Positions 37,016 through 45,416 of a stretch of DNA of 64,000 nucleotides are shown piece by piece. The notes below the pieces were generated by a model that worked only from the letters and a program-made list of their open reading frames with translations, made no database searches and was not told the DNA's origin. The position numbers were made by a program, and so were the translations under genes. Numbering within the stretch: the first letter of the stretch is position 1; each line of letters starts with the position of its first letter. The stretch is from an uncultured Gemmata sp. (GTDB taxonomy: Bacteria; Planctomycetota; Planctomycetia; Gemmatales; Gemmataceae), in assembly GCA_937924775.1 (NCBI GenBank), contig CALDUT010000001.1:248001-312000 (forward strand). Reading direction: 5' to 3'.

Positions 37016-37036
37016 TGTGAAACATCTCACATGTGA
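37016..37036. promoter_or_regulatory. CRP/FNR-type palindrome
   Basis: TGTGA-AACATC-TCACA at 37016-37031 is an exact match to the two half-sites and spacing of the CRP consensus. An overlapping perfect palindrome, TCACATGTGA, occupies 37027-37036. It lies 90 bp upstream of the peptidase remnant (minus strand), so it may be the relic operator of the lost gene. Confidence 0.4.
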
Positions 37037-37091
37037 AGCATTCTAGCCCAAGTGGGTATTGGTCGCCGCGGCAACGGAGAAACGGCTATAT

Positions 37092-37128
37092 GGTCGAGCC
37101 GCTGTTTCACATGACCAGCGGCTCGACC
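37092..37128. repeat. 13-bp perfect inverted repeat
   Basis: GGTCGAGCCGCTG at 37092-37104 pairs exactly with CAGCGGCTCGACC at 37116-37128 around TTTCACATGAC. It lies 102 bp downstream of the LarA-like gene on the minus strand. No T-run follows in either direction. Confidence 0.6.
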
Positions 37129-37229
37129 GAACGGTGTGTAGCTATTGTGGGAGGCTGCCGGTGGTTTACTTCACGCTCCGAGCCTGGCGGGGCGTTCAGA
37201 CATCGACTACGTCAGGCCCCCCCTTTCAA

Positions 37230-38528
37230 TCAATGCTGGCCGCGGCGGGCCCGGACACTGTGGGGGAAGAGCTTTTCTTGCACCAGATTCCCGTGGCTAT
37301 CGAACGGAATGGGGATCGGTTCCCCGACCAATTCGAGGTGGGGCTGGCCGTAGGCGTCGGCCGCTAGCGGTGGGGAAACCCAGATCTCTGCGACTTCCAA
37401 GGTATTGGGGATGATTCCGAGCTTGACCGCGTCATAGTCGGGCTGCCAGCAGGTTTCGATGCATTTTTCGATCACTTCGCGGTCGGTGTCGAAAGCAAAG
37501 GGGAGTTTGCTCCGCCACAGCGAGCGGGCGGTGAAGTTGTTCATCCGGAAGGGGATGGGGTCGATGGCGTGGATGGCCCGGGTGGTGGTGATGTCAGCCA
37601 GGCCGATGCCGGTGGCGTTGCCGTGGCTTTCGGGCGAAACATCCAGCACCGCGATGCGCACGATCCGCGGGTCGTTGGTTTCGGCTTCCGGTGTCGCTTC
37701 GATCAGCATGCGGCCAATGACGTTGGGATCGAGCCCCGCCCCGGAGTAGTTTTTGCCGCATTCGCCGACAATCAGCACATCCATCCCTTTGAAGGGAAGC
37801 CGGCCCATCATGCGGGCGGCCTGTTGCAGCAAAACGGGTTCGCGTTCGTAGAGATCGTCGCGATCGATCACTTCAAGATGAGCGGTTTGTTCGTGAGCGT
37901 TCTCCAGGATGGCCAGGCCGCCCAGAAACGGAGTTTTTTCCAGAATCACACGGCCCGACTCGGGAATCATGTCGCGCAGGCCGCGGGTTCCGAAGCTATG
38001 CACCTGATCGGCCCCGCGTTGCTTCCCCAAACCGATGACGAGCATTTTGAGAATGCCGCTTTCGAAGCGGCCGCGGAAATCCGTGTGGGGTTTGATGCGG
38101 GAAACCGTGACCACGCCATCCGCAACGAGGGCGTTTTTGTCCCACCACACCGGTTGGCCCCACGAATTGGTACCGATGTTCACTACGTCCATATCCGTGA
38201 CGACGGGCACACCCAGGTGGGCTTCGTCGATGTTGTAGCTGGCAAGCAGTTCACGTTGCCCTTGGGGTGTCGCGCCACCGTGCGAACCCATCGCCGCCAC
38301 GATGAACGGCTTCGCACCCAGTTCTTTCAGAGCTTCCACCGTGGCCCGCGTGATCGTCAAATAATTGTGAATACCGCGACTGCCACAGCCCACGGCTAAG
38401 CGCATCCCGGGCCGGATCCGCGTAGCGGTTTTCGAGTTGAGCCACTGTCGCCGGACTTCGCCAGCGACATCCGCCACCATCGGCTGCGGAGCGGTCTGTC
38501 GAACCAGCTGAATGAGTGGAAGTTTCAC
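37230..38528 (-). CDS. LarA-like (DUF2088, nickel-pincer lactate racemase family) protein
   Basis: About 432 residues. GCGSRGIHNYLTITRATVEA, FIVAAMGSHGGATPQGQ and SRIKPHTDFRGRFESGILKM follow the LarA N-domain, including the His of GSHGG and a Lys-x-His segment that in LarA carry the pincer-nickel cofactor. Other racemases and epimerases use the same fold, and no larB/larC/larE cofactor genes are adjacent, so the substrate is open. The start is uncertain: I prefer the GTG at 38528, where family similarity begins; the frame stays open to a TTG/ATG at 38645/38642 with low-complexity residues. Confidence 0.78.
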   Translation of the reverse strand: MKLPLIQLVRQTAPQPMVADVAGEVRRQWLNSKTATRIRPGMRLAVGCGSRGIHNYLTITRATVEALKELGAKPFIVAAMGSHGGATPQGQRELLASYNIDEAHLGVPVVTDMDVVNIGTNSWGQPVWWDKNALVADGVVTVSRIKPHTDFRGRFESGILKMLVIGLGKQRGADQVHSFGTRGLRDMIPESGRVILEKTPFLGGLAILENAHEQTAHLEVIDRDDLYEREPVLLQQAARMMGRLPFKGMDVLIVGECGKNYSGAGLDPNVIGRMLIEATPEAETNDPRIVRIAVLDVSPESHGNATGIGLADITTTRAIHAIDPIPFRMNNFTARSLWRSKLPFAFDTDREVIEKCIETCWQPDYDAVKLGIIPNTLEVAEIWVSPPLAADAYGQPHLELVGEPIPIPFDSHGNLVQEKLFPHSVRARRGQH

Positions 38529-38733
38529 GGTCGTCTCAATTACGTTCTCGGGAAGATTCACCACAAAGGGGGGAGTTGTGTGGCCCGCGGAGGCAATCCG
38601 CGGAAGGAATCGCCCCCCCCCGGGAACACCCCGCCGTGGCATCAACCCGGTGGCAGTGGTGGTTCGCGGGGGGTGGCACCAGGCCCCTTAGTTCCGATGG
38701 TGGCCGCAGGCCAATTGCAGGAATTTCAGGGCA

Positions 38734-40638
38734 CTATTCCAATTTGGCTTTGAGGGTCAGTTTCTTGCCCGCGCGGTCGACAACGATATCGATGGTTTCG
38801 CCGGGCCGCTTTGTGCCCATCGCTTCCATATATGCTGTGATGTTCGGCACCGGTTTGCCCCCGATTTCGACGATCACATCGCCATCCTTGAGGCCGGTTT
38901 TCTCGGCAATACTGCCCGGGGCGACACCTTCCAGCCGTACACCGGCTCCTTCGTAAGCGTAATCAGGAAGAATTCCCAGCCGCGGACCGGTCCGTTTGGG
39001 TTCCGGCTGCGGCGTGGTGGGATCAAGGGGGGCGCTTTCGCGCACCGCCGTGAACTTCGGCGGTGTTTCCCGGGTCAAGAGTTCGTGGACAATCTTCTCG
39101 GCCAAATCCACCACTTTTTTCATCCCGGGAATGTCGATTTTTTCGGGCACGTCGGTGGGCCGGTGATACTCCGGATGCAAACCGGTAAAGAAGAACAGCA
39201 CCGGGATTTTCTTCATATAGAAGGCGTGGTTGTCGCTGTTGCTGGCACTGGCCCGTACTTTGTAGAGCCGGAAGTCGGCCCCGCGGCTGACGTCGTTGAC
39301 CAGCCCATCGAAGTAATCCCCGGTGCCTGTCCCGTAGATCACCAAGCGATCTTTCTTGCCAAATAGCCCCAACCAATCGATCGGTACCGGTTTGGTGCGG
39401 CCGATCATGTCCATGTTGACCATGGCCACGGTCTTTTCCAAGGGAAAAAGCGGCTCTTTGCAGTAGTGCAACGACCCCAACAGGCCAATCTCTTCGCCCG
39501 AGAAGGCGATGAAGACCAGCCGTCGGCCTTCGCGGTTGGGAATGGCTCCGAAGCGACGGGCCATTTCGATAAGGCCGGTGGTGCCGCTGGCGTTGTCGTC
39601 GGCCCCGAAGTGAATCTTGCCGCGGGCACTGGGGCCACCAGCACTGCCGAAGTGGCCGTAACCCACATGGTCGTAGTGGGCTCCGATGATCACGGTTTCA
39701 TCTTTCAGCGGACCGGCTCCTTCGAGAACCCCCACAACATTTTTGGCGTCCACTTGCTTGCGCTCGAGAGAGACTGTGGTTGCGGCCGTCCACCCTGGGA
39801 GCGGGAAGACAACGGGGCGAAGCTTGTCGTTGATGGCGTCTTCAATCTCTTTGAGCGACTTCTGACCAGCGGCGGCGAGAATCTCGTCGATAATCGACCG
39901 TTTGAGGAACAGTACCGGGATTTGTGCCGGCGTGGTACCGCTGGCGTGCAGTTCATACGCGGGCAGCGGGTCGGTGCGGCCGGCCGCGGTGGAATCGTTG
40001 ACGATAATCACCCCGGCGGCTTTTTTCTTCGCTGCCAGTTCGATTTTGGTGGCGAATGCGGCATGGGGGCTGTCGTCGTCCCGGGCCACGGTGGTATCGA
40101 ACCGCCGCTCACCCTTCTCCCCATAGCGGGGCGTACGACGAAGAATGACTACGAACTTGCCGTCCACAGCCACACCCGCGTAATCATCGTACTCCAGAGT
40201 TGGCGCGCTGATGCCATAGCCGGCGAAGACCAGTTCCGCTTGCACCTGGCCGGCCCCAGTGTAGCCCATGGGCGTATAATCGGTGCGGAGTTTGGGTTCG
40301 AGTTTCTGGCCCTTGGGGCCCGTCAAGGTGAGGCTATTCTCCTTTCCCAACTTGGATGAGAGGGTGATTTTGAACGGTTGAAAGAATGTCCCATCCTTGC
40401 TCGCAGGTTGCAGCCCCGCGGCCTGGAAGGCCGCGGCAATGTGGTCGGCGGCTTTATCGATCCCGGGCGTATCGACCCCGCGGCCTTCACATTCGGGGCT
40501 GGCCAGGAAGAATAAATCCTTCTGCATCCGTTCCAAGATCGGATCGTCCAAGGGTTTCTGAGCCATCACACGGCCGGCGAAAGCCCAAACGGCGATGAGA
40601 ACGAAACTGCTGGCAACCCGTCGCGTGAGTGGGGACAT
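38734..40638 (-). CDS. Exported M28-family zinc metallopeptidase with PA and PDZ domains
   Basis: A 634-residue protein. A signal peptide (SFVLIAVWAFAGRVMAQ) is followed by a protease-associated-type insert (about 120-270, VFAGYGISAPTLEYDDYAG). The M28 catalytic domain has GAHYDHVGYG, FGADDNASGTTGLIEMARR, FSGEEIGLLGS, NMDMIGR and LHPEYHRPTD, covering the two-zinc site. The C-terminal PDZ (about 545-634, GAGVRLEGVAPGSIAEKTGL, KDGDVIVEIGGKPV) may position substrate. It is an aminopeptidase-like enzyme acting outside the cytoplasm. I chose the ATG at 40638, ahead of the signal peptide; the frame extends to 40734 without similarity. Confidence 0.92.
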   Translation of the reverse strand: MSPLTRRVASSFVLIAVWAFAGRVMAQKPLDDPILERMQKDLFFLASPECEGRGVDTPGIDKAADHIAAAFQAAGLQPASKDGTFFQPFKITLSSKLGKENSLTLTGPKGQKLEPKLRTDYTPMGYTGAGQVQAELVFAGYGISAPTLEYDDYAGVAVDGKFVVILRRTPRYGEKGERRFDTTVARDDDSPHAAFATKIELAAKKKAAGVIIVNDSTAAGRTDPLPAYELHASGTTPAQIPVLFLKRSIIDEILAAAGQKSLKEIEDAINDKLRPVVFPLPGWTAATTVSLERKQVDAKNVVGVLEGAGPLKDETVIIGAHYDHVGYGHFGSAGGPSARGKIHFGADDNASGTTGLIEMARRFGAIPNREGRRLVFIAFSGEEIGLLGSLHYCKEPLFPLEKTVAMVNMDMIGRTKPVPIDWLGLFGKKDRLVIYGTGTGDYFDGLVNDVSRGADFRLYKVRASASNSDNHAFYMKKIPVLFFFTGLHPEYHRPTDVPEKIDIPGMKKVVDLAEKIVHELLTRETPPKFTAVRESAPLDPTTPQPEPKRTGPRLGILPDYAYEGAGVRLEGVAPGSIAEKTGLKDGDVIVEIGGKPVPNITAYMEAMGTKRPGETIDIVVDRAGKKLTLKAKLE

Positions 40639-41094
40639 AGCGTGTCCTTGTGGAAGGCCAGATCTTGGAAAGATGAAGGTATTATGGCGTCTCCACGCCC
40701 GGCGGGGCAAGAGCCGCCGCGGAGGGACGCACAACTCCCGGCGATTCCTGAAAATCGAGGGCGTTCTCGAGCGAAAGAATGAACGGTGGGAAAAAAACGA
40801 AAAAAAATTGCAAAACAGGTGAACCGGAGCGTCCCGAAAGTGTCTAATTCAGTAGCCACGGCTGAGAGAGCCTCAGTGTGGCTATTGGGCTTGCAGGAGA
40901 ATACGAGAAAAAAACGCCATAAGCCTCTTTTCTGAGAGACGCAACCCAGTTGCATCCTAAGAATTTGGCGGTTTTTCTCGAAACGAATCCGATTGGGGTT
41001 TGTATTATTCCTCGAACCGGATGAGATGACAAACTCTTCCCTTTTGGGCGGTCGCTTCTAGAGGACCGCCTCGAAAGTCTGCTGGAGGTGTGTG
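40639..41094. other. AT-rich intergenic region with a structured segment
   Basis: 456 bp between the M28 peptidase (leftward) and an orphan ORF (rightward). The first 200 bp include poly-A tracts near 40785-40815. The remainder is the structured leader described separately. No protein gene is supported on either strand. Confidence 0.5.
40853..41070 (+). ncRNA. Candidate structured RNA / 5' leader
   Basis: Several stems lie in a row upstream of the ORF at 41095. Stem 1: TAGCCAC 40853-40859 with GTGGCTA 40878-40884, enclosing CTGAG 40862-40866 with CTCAG 40872-40876. Stem 2 is long range: CGAGAAAAA 40904-40912 and CGCCA 40915-40919 pair with TGGCG 40966-40970 and TTTTTCTCG 40972-40980, 14 base pairs with a small internal loop. 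It encloses GCAAC/GTTGC at 40941-40953. Stem 3: GGCGGTC 41047-41053 with GACCGCC 41064-41070, 13 bp before the ribosome-binding site. I do not recognise a known riboswitch class. Confidence 0.4.
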
Positions 41095-41553
41095 ATGACC
41101 CTGACCAACCACAAGACCGTGAAGAAGACCGCGACGGTAACCGGCGTTACGCCCGTCGTCCCGGCCGATCGCATCGGTCTGGAGTTGGGCATGGGTTATG
41201 CCTATCCGGCGGATGTCCTGTCCCCCGGGGCGTTCTTCATGCCCCCCCAACCAGAGCCTGAACAACTCTGGTCACGGCAGAATCTCGCCACGATGCGAAT
41301 GCGCACGCCGACGCACGCGGCGGTCACAGTCGATGTAACGGATGCCGTGCCGGCCAATTGGGCCGGAAGTTTATCCCTCTCGGCAGATCGCAATGGTGGA
41401 GCCAACGTCACCTTGCGCGTCCGGTCGGGTCGGAGCCAAGCCACCACAATAAGCCGCTGGCGTAACCGCTGCGATGGCCACCAGCCATCCCAACCGCGGT
41501 GCGACTGTCAACCCGGCCTAACGTCTGGCCTAGCCACGACCGCCAAGAGCTGA
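41095..41553 (+). CDS. Orphan small ORF, unknown function
   Basis: A 152-residue product with no recognisable domain. A strong GGAGGTG (41084-41090) precedes the ATG at 41095, better than most genes here; a GTG one codon earlier is too close to it. Residues 1-110 are ordinary (VPADRIGLELGMGYAYPADV, AAVTVDVTDAVPANWAGSL, ANVTLRVRSG), whereas the last 40 are Arg/Cys/Gln-rich and may come from read-through of a frameshift. No signal peptide. It sits behind a structured leader, so it may be a regulated gene; it could also be spurious. Confidence 0.45.
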   Translation: MTLTNHKTVKKTATVTGVTPVVPADRIGLELGMGYAYPADVLSPGAFFMPPQPEPEQLWSRQNLATMRMRTPTHAAVTVDVTDAVPANWAGSLSLSADRNGGANVTLRVRSGRSQATTISRWRNRCDGHQPSQPRCDCQPGLTSGLATTAKS

Positions 41554-42157
41554 GGGGACTATCGGCTCAACCGCAACACACCATCGCCAGAACAACCCCG
41601 GTTCTTCCCACCGGCTGTGTTCATGAACGATGCTGTGGCGCGTTGGCATCGATAGCTGTCACTCGGTAATCAAAAGTTCATCAATCCCTGGGTTTGGGAT
41701 GGCGTCTCCGGGCCGTGTCGGTTCGCACGGTGCGTCGGGAACCTCGAAGCAGACGGAAGGCAACCGTTTCTTCCAGTCGCTTCCGGATCCTCACCGGCGC
41801 ATGTGACGAACCTCCGCTGAGCCGGAGGAGCCACGACACAGGGGAAATGCCACCGCGGCATTTCCGGTGTTCGCTCCCGCCGGTCCTTCGCCGCGAAACC
41901 TCCCCCACGGAGGGCGGTGAATCCGGCTGGTTGAGCGAACACTGGCCGCCGCCCGGTGTGAGAAACGCCTGGTTCTCTTTTCCGATTCGAGGTGAACCGC
42001 GTTCTCCCCGGTCAGACGCTGGCACAAACTCTTGGAAGGCAAGGTTCCTGAGGAAAAGTTCCACCGAACAACCGCAGCGGCTCGCCCCTGCCCCGTTCGC
42101 TTTTCCCAGTGCGACTTTGACACTTCCCCTCACCCGGATCGGGACAGGAACCTCTTC
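41554..42157. other. Intergenic region upstream of the sigma-factor gene
   Basis: 604 bp with no supported gene. It contains a 10-bp palindrome GTTCATGAAC (41619-41628) and a 9-bp stem GGAAATGCC/GGCATTTCC (41843-41851/41857-41865). A long plus-strand frame (41694-42161) is Arg/Ser/Pro-rich without similarity and I do not believe it codes. Confidence 0.4.
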
Positions 42158-42754
42158 ATGAACCTGACGGATTTGACGATTCTGGTACAACGCGCCCAAA
42201 CGGGGGACCGGGAAGCCTACGGCGTTTTGGTTCATCGGTTCTACGACATCGTTTACGCCACGGCCCTGGGCCGACTGCGGGACCCCGGCGAAGCCCAAGA
42301 ACTGACACAGGATGTCTTCGTTCACGCGATGCAGAAACTGCCGCAACTGCTGGATGCTCGTTGCCTCGGCGGCTGGTTACGTCAGATCACCGCGCGGATG
42401 GCGATCAACCGTCTGACGCGGCGTGCCCGATGGGTCGGGACCGATCCGGAATTTCTGGATGTGGTTGAAGCCAAAGGGCAAACCGCTGATGAAACCTACA
42501 ACATCCAGGAAGCCATCGAACAGCTGAAACACGGCTTGGCCCGGTTGAAGCTGCTCGATCGGCAGACGCTCGAAGCCTACTATCTGCGGGGCCGCAGCCT
42601 CAAGCAGATGGCAAAGGAGTTCGCGGTTCCCACGGGGACCATCAAGCGGCGGTTGCACACCGCCCGCTTGCGGCTGAAGAAAAAGCTGGAAGAGATGGAC
42701 CCGCTACTGGCGGAGCAATTCGCCGGCAACGCACTGGAGGCAGTCGCCGTGTGA
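42158..42754 (+). CDS. ECF-type RNA polymerase sigma factor
   Basis: A 198-residue sigma-70 family protein. Region 2 is about 8-85 (YGVLVHRFYDIVYATALGRL, EAQELTQDVFVHAM, LGGWLRQITARMAINRLTR). Region 4 is about 128-185 (LKLLDRQTLEAYYLRGRS, MAKEFAVPTGTIKRRLHTAR). There is no region 3. ECF factors redirect RNA polymerase in response to stress or surface signals and usually pair with an anti-sigma factor, which is missing here: the next gene is on the other strand. AGGA lies 10 bp upstream of the ATG at 42158; the longer frame is unsupported. Confidence 0.92.
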   Translation: MNLTDLTILVQRAQTGDREAYGVLVHRFYDIVYATALGRLRDPGEAQELTQDVFVHAMQKLPQLLDARCLGGWLRQITARMAINRLTRRARWVGTDPEFLDVVEAKGQTADETYNIQEAIEQLKHGLARLKLLDRQTLEAYYLRGRSLKQMAKEFAVPTGTIKRRLHTARLRLKKKLEEMDPLLAEQFAGNALEAVAV

Positions 42755-42779
42755 GCGGTTCGCGCCCGTGAGCAACCGC

Positions 42780-43106
42780 TCAGGTGCCGGGAGTCATTCC
42801 CGGCATTTTTTGATTGGTCTGAATCGCTGGGCTGTGGGGCATCGTTACGAGCGGGTCGTCGGTGGGCTGGTGCAACGGACCTTCCGCCGCGGGATCGTCG
42901 GCGGGATGGGCAATCGGCGTCATCGTGATCGCATCGGCAGGGCAAATCTCTTCACACAGCGAACAACTGATGCATTCTTGCGGCCGGGGCAACCACGGCT
43001 GCAAGCCCGCTGTCGCCAAGCAATCGGCGGGGCAGACCGCGACGCAATCCCCGCAGCCAGTGCAGCGGCGACTATCCAACTGCGGTAGGAACCCGAAGCG
43101 ATTCAC
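42780..43106 (-). CDS. 2[4Fe-4S] ferredoxin-type protein
   Basis: A 108-residue protein with two CxxCxxCxxxCP motifs, CTGCGDCVAVCP (about 15-26) and CISCSLCEEICP (about 46-57), each binding a [4Fe-4S] cluster. The last ~45 residues are Pro/Asp-rich and unstructured. It is a soluble electron carrier or a small subunit of a redox complex; no partner oxidoreductase is adjacent. The start is GTG at 43106. It is convergent with the sigma-factor gene, leaving only 25 bp between stops. Confidence 0.88.
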   Translation of the reverse strand: MNRFGFLPQLDSRRCTGCGDCVAVCPADCLATAGLQPWLPRPQECISCSLCEEICPADAITMTPIAHPADDPAAEGPLHQPTDDPLVTMPHSPAIQTNQKMPGMTPGT

Positions 43107-43253
43107 CCGACCACACCATCCACAACACGCGGCAACACCATTATTCCCAGGAGTGCCTGTTGCTTAACACCCAAAACGCATATGGTCTCGTTACCGGCTC
43201 CTCGGCTGGCTCGCTTGATCCGCAAACCTCATCGGCGGCAGCCAGTCTCCAGC

Positions 43254-43754
43254 TCATTCGTACACCTCCTCGTCGGCCAGATCAATGACTTCGTCCGGCT
43301 CGGGGGGAGATTTCGTCGCGGTGGTTCGGCCTGCCGGGATGGCCTCTTCGCCCAGGGTGCGGCGAATCGTGGCGGTCATCAACCCGCTGACGACATCTTC
43401 CAACACCGGGCGGGTGAGCGGGGGAAAGAGAACAAAGCGAGCCCCCAGTTCAAAGAGCGTGGCCGTCCACGCCACCCGATCCGCGTCGTTCAATTTCGTT
43501 TCGCTGACCACGACGATTGCCACATCTGGAACGTTGCGCCGTACTTCCGCCAGGAATTGAAACGGCAAAAGCTGCTCCTCGCTCAATTCCACTTGCACTA
43601 GAAGAACACACGGCTGCCGATCGTTCACCAGCGATCGAGCCGTCGCCACACTCCGGGCGCGCCGGATCAACCAGCCGCCTTCAGCGGCCAGATCACCGAG
43701 GTTGCGGGCGATCCAGCCATCGGGTTCAAGAACCACCACCTGCGGTGTTCGCAT
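43254..43754 (-). CDS. Degenerate receiver-domain protein
   Basis: A 166-residue protein with a CheY-like fold pattern: VVVLEPDGWIARNL at the acidic-pocket position, VLLVQVELSEEQLL where the phosphoacceptor Asp should be (Gln54 instead), VVVSET for the conserved Ser/Thr, and FPPLTRP where a KP would be expected. The phosphoacceptor and the Lys are both absent, so normal phosphotransfer is unlikely. The C-terminal tail (about 135-166) is acidic (EPDEVIDLADEEVYE). It starts 5 bp after the NtrC-like gene and is surely in the same operon, possibly acting as a phosphorylation-independent partner. Confidence 0.75.
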   Translation of the reverse strand: MRTPQVVVLEPDGWIARNLGDLAAEGGWLIRRARSVATARSLVNDRQPCVLLVQVELSEEQLLPFQFLAEVRRNVPDVAIVVVSETKLNDADRVAWTATLFELGARFVLFPPLTRPVLEDVVSGLMTATIRRTLGEEAIPAGRTTATKSPPEPDEVIDLADEEVYE

Positions 43755-43759
43755 GGTTC

Positions 43760-45145
43760 TCAGCCTTCGTGAGTCTTACGCGATTCTTCAGTTTTCGGTG
43801 TTTCCTCCGTTTTTCGCGATTTGAGCGATGGCTGGCCGGAAATCCCCAACGCCTCCAATCGCCGGTTGAGGCGGCTGCGAAAGACACCGAGCAATTCCGC
43901 GGCCTCGGTTTGGTTCCCCCGGGTTTTCTGAAGGGCGAATTCGATAATCCGCCGTTCCACCGTTTGCAACACGCGATCGAGTTGGAAGGATTTATTCGGT
44001 GGAAGGCGGGGCGATTCAGCCCGAAGGCGAAGGGCCAACGGCAGATGCTCACGGAGGATCGGACCGGCCGGAGCGACAGTCGCGGCTTCCTGGAGAATGG
44101 TTCGGAATTCCCGCCAATTGCCTGACCACGGGTGCATCCGCAACACGGCCAGTGCCGCGGCGTCGAGGGGGCGATGCGGCAGCCATCGGGCGGCACTCCG
44201 GGGCAAATCGTCGAGGCGTTCCCGCAGGGGCGGAAGGCGGATTTCCAACGCACAGTAGTGCGACTGATACAGCGGTACCAGTTTTCCGGTAGCAACGGCT
44301 TCGGTAGCCGCAGAATACGACCCGCACATCAACCGCGGCTGGGTCCGATCGGCGAATTCCTCGGCCAAACGCTGCTGCAAATCCCGCGGGAGAGCGGAAG
44401 GTTCCTTGAGATAAATCGTTCCAACTCGATCCGAAAGGGCCAGGCCGCCGTGACCAAACAGAAGCCCTTCGATCAAGTACGGCTGCAGCCCGGCACAGTC
44501 GATGGCCACGAACGCTCGTTCTCGCGCAGCGCTGGTGGCATGGATAACGCGGGCCGCGGTTTCTTTGCCGCTACCCGGCTCACCGACCAACCACACCGGT
44601 ACCGTGACCGACGCAGCCAAGCGAACCTGCGCCACCAGACGCTCGGCCGCCAGGGATTCCCCAGTCAAAAGATCAATATTGTAATATTTTGTACACTCTT
44701 CCCGCAACGTCACGACCTTCGGGGGGATTTTCTTGGCCGCGGCCGGCACGGCCTCCCCAACAACGGTGATAAACCCCACAATCCCGAAAAGCCCCTCGGT
44801 CGTCTGCAGGGGAATAAATGCAATATCCCACCACGGTGGGCCATTGCGGTGTGGAGCGGCCGGACGCCGGGCGGAGTCGACCTGCCCGGCTAACGCCGCC
44901 GGGGTGGGGGCGAGGGCCGCTTGCAGCGGTGTGCTGCTTTTCCGAAGAGAGCACACCATGCCCAAGGCCTCGTCCCGTGTCAGGCCGGTGAGCTTTTCCC
45001 ACGCGCTATTGGCGTAGCGAAGCCGCCGATTTTTTCCCAGAACGAACAGCGGGGTGGTCGTATGTTCAAAAAAGGATCGCCACGCGAAACTGCTTGTCCC
45101 GCGCGGGCGGCCCCGGTTCGGCGGTGGTTGTGATGGCGCAGGCAT
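43760..45145 (-). CDS. PAS-AAA+-Fis protein, degenerate NtrC-like activator
   Basis: A 461-residue protein. PAS domain about 24-130 (FFEHTTTPLFVLGKNRRLRY). AAA+ region about 155-370: Walker A GEPGSGKE at 188-195, RLPPLRERLDDLP at 303-315 and PWSGNWREF at 339-347 are standard for sigma-54 activators. The L1 loop is not: GLLFGHGGLALSD (227-239) lacks GAFTGA. Walker B reads GTIYLKEP (242-249), with Lys where GTLFLDE has Asp. The Fis-type HTH is about 396-434 (LQKTRGNQTEAAELLGV). It may bind DNA but should not hydrolyse ATP or remodel sigma-54 normally. It precedes the degenerate receiver gene. Confidence 0.85.
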   Translation of the reverse strand: MPAPSQPPPNRGRPRGTSSFAWRSFFEHTTTPLFVLGKNRRLRYANSAWEKLTGLTRDEALGMVCSLRKSSTPLQAALAPTPAALAGQVDSARRPAAPHRNGPPWWDIAFIPLQTTEGLFGIVGFITVVGEAVPAAAKKIPPKVVTLREECTKYYNIDLLTGESLAAERLVAQVRLAASVTVPVWLVGEPGSGKETAARVIHATSAARERAFVAIDCAGLQPYLIEGLLFGHGGLALSDRVGTIYLKEPSALPRDLQQRLAEEFADRTQPRLMCGSYSAATEAVATGKLVPLYQSHYCALEIRLPPLRERLDDLPRSAARWLPHRPLDAAALAVLRMHPWSGNWREFRTILQEAATVAPAGPILREHLPLALRLRAESPRLPPNKSFQLDRVLQTVERRIIEFALQKTRGNQTEAAELLGVFRSRLNRRLEALGISGQPSLKSRKTEETPKTEESRKTHEG

Positions 45146-45348
45146 ACAACAGCAATCATCCAGTCGAGAGCGTTGCCATCAGCCTACACCAACGGCCAGC
45201 AAAAACCAATCGCAGGTCGAAGTTCGCCGCAAGCGCAGTATTCGCCAGCCGCTGCACAAGCAGTCCCAAAGGGACCAGGAACGGAGGTAGAAGTTTGTTT
45301 CTACTATGGCCCAGGATGAGGTTCGCCTCATGCACCGGGGCGGAAAGG

Positions 45349-45379
45349 AAACGCAGGGAGAAGTTGCCTTCTCCCTGCG
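45349..45379 (-). terminator. Strong intrinsic terminator of the PQQ-type gene
   Basis: CGCAGGGAGAAG at 45352-45363 pairs perfectly with CTTCTCCCTGCG at 45368-45379 across a 4-base loop. On the minus strand it is followed by TTTCCTTTCC. It lies 37 bp after the stop of the upstream minus-strand gene, which it should terminate, separating it from the PAS-AAA+ operon. Confidence 0.75.
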
Positions 45380-45416
45380 GAAGATGGGGAAGACGATTAC
45401 GACGCGTTTCCTTCGC

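Larger units (their letters stand above)
36058..37229. other. 1.2-kb region of gene remnants and inverted repeats
   Basis: No intact gene. From left to right: an AT-rich stretch (36280-36330), a zinc-ribbon remnant on the plus strand, a trypsin-like peptidase C-terminal remnant on the minus strand, a CRP-like palindrome (37016-37031) and a 13-bp inverted repeat (37092-37128). Both remnants carry stops and mutated key residues, so this looks like a decayed locus. Confidence 0.55.

Noticed and set aside
40904-40980. The long-range stem as a small transposable element (MITE)
   Set aside because: The arms could be terminal repeats, but there are no flanking target duplications and other stems surround it, which fits an RNA better.
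41694-42161. Plus-strand frame of 155 codons before the sigma-factor gene
   Set aside because: Arg/Ser/Pro-rich throughout, no start signal, no similarity.
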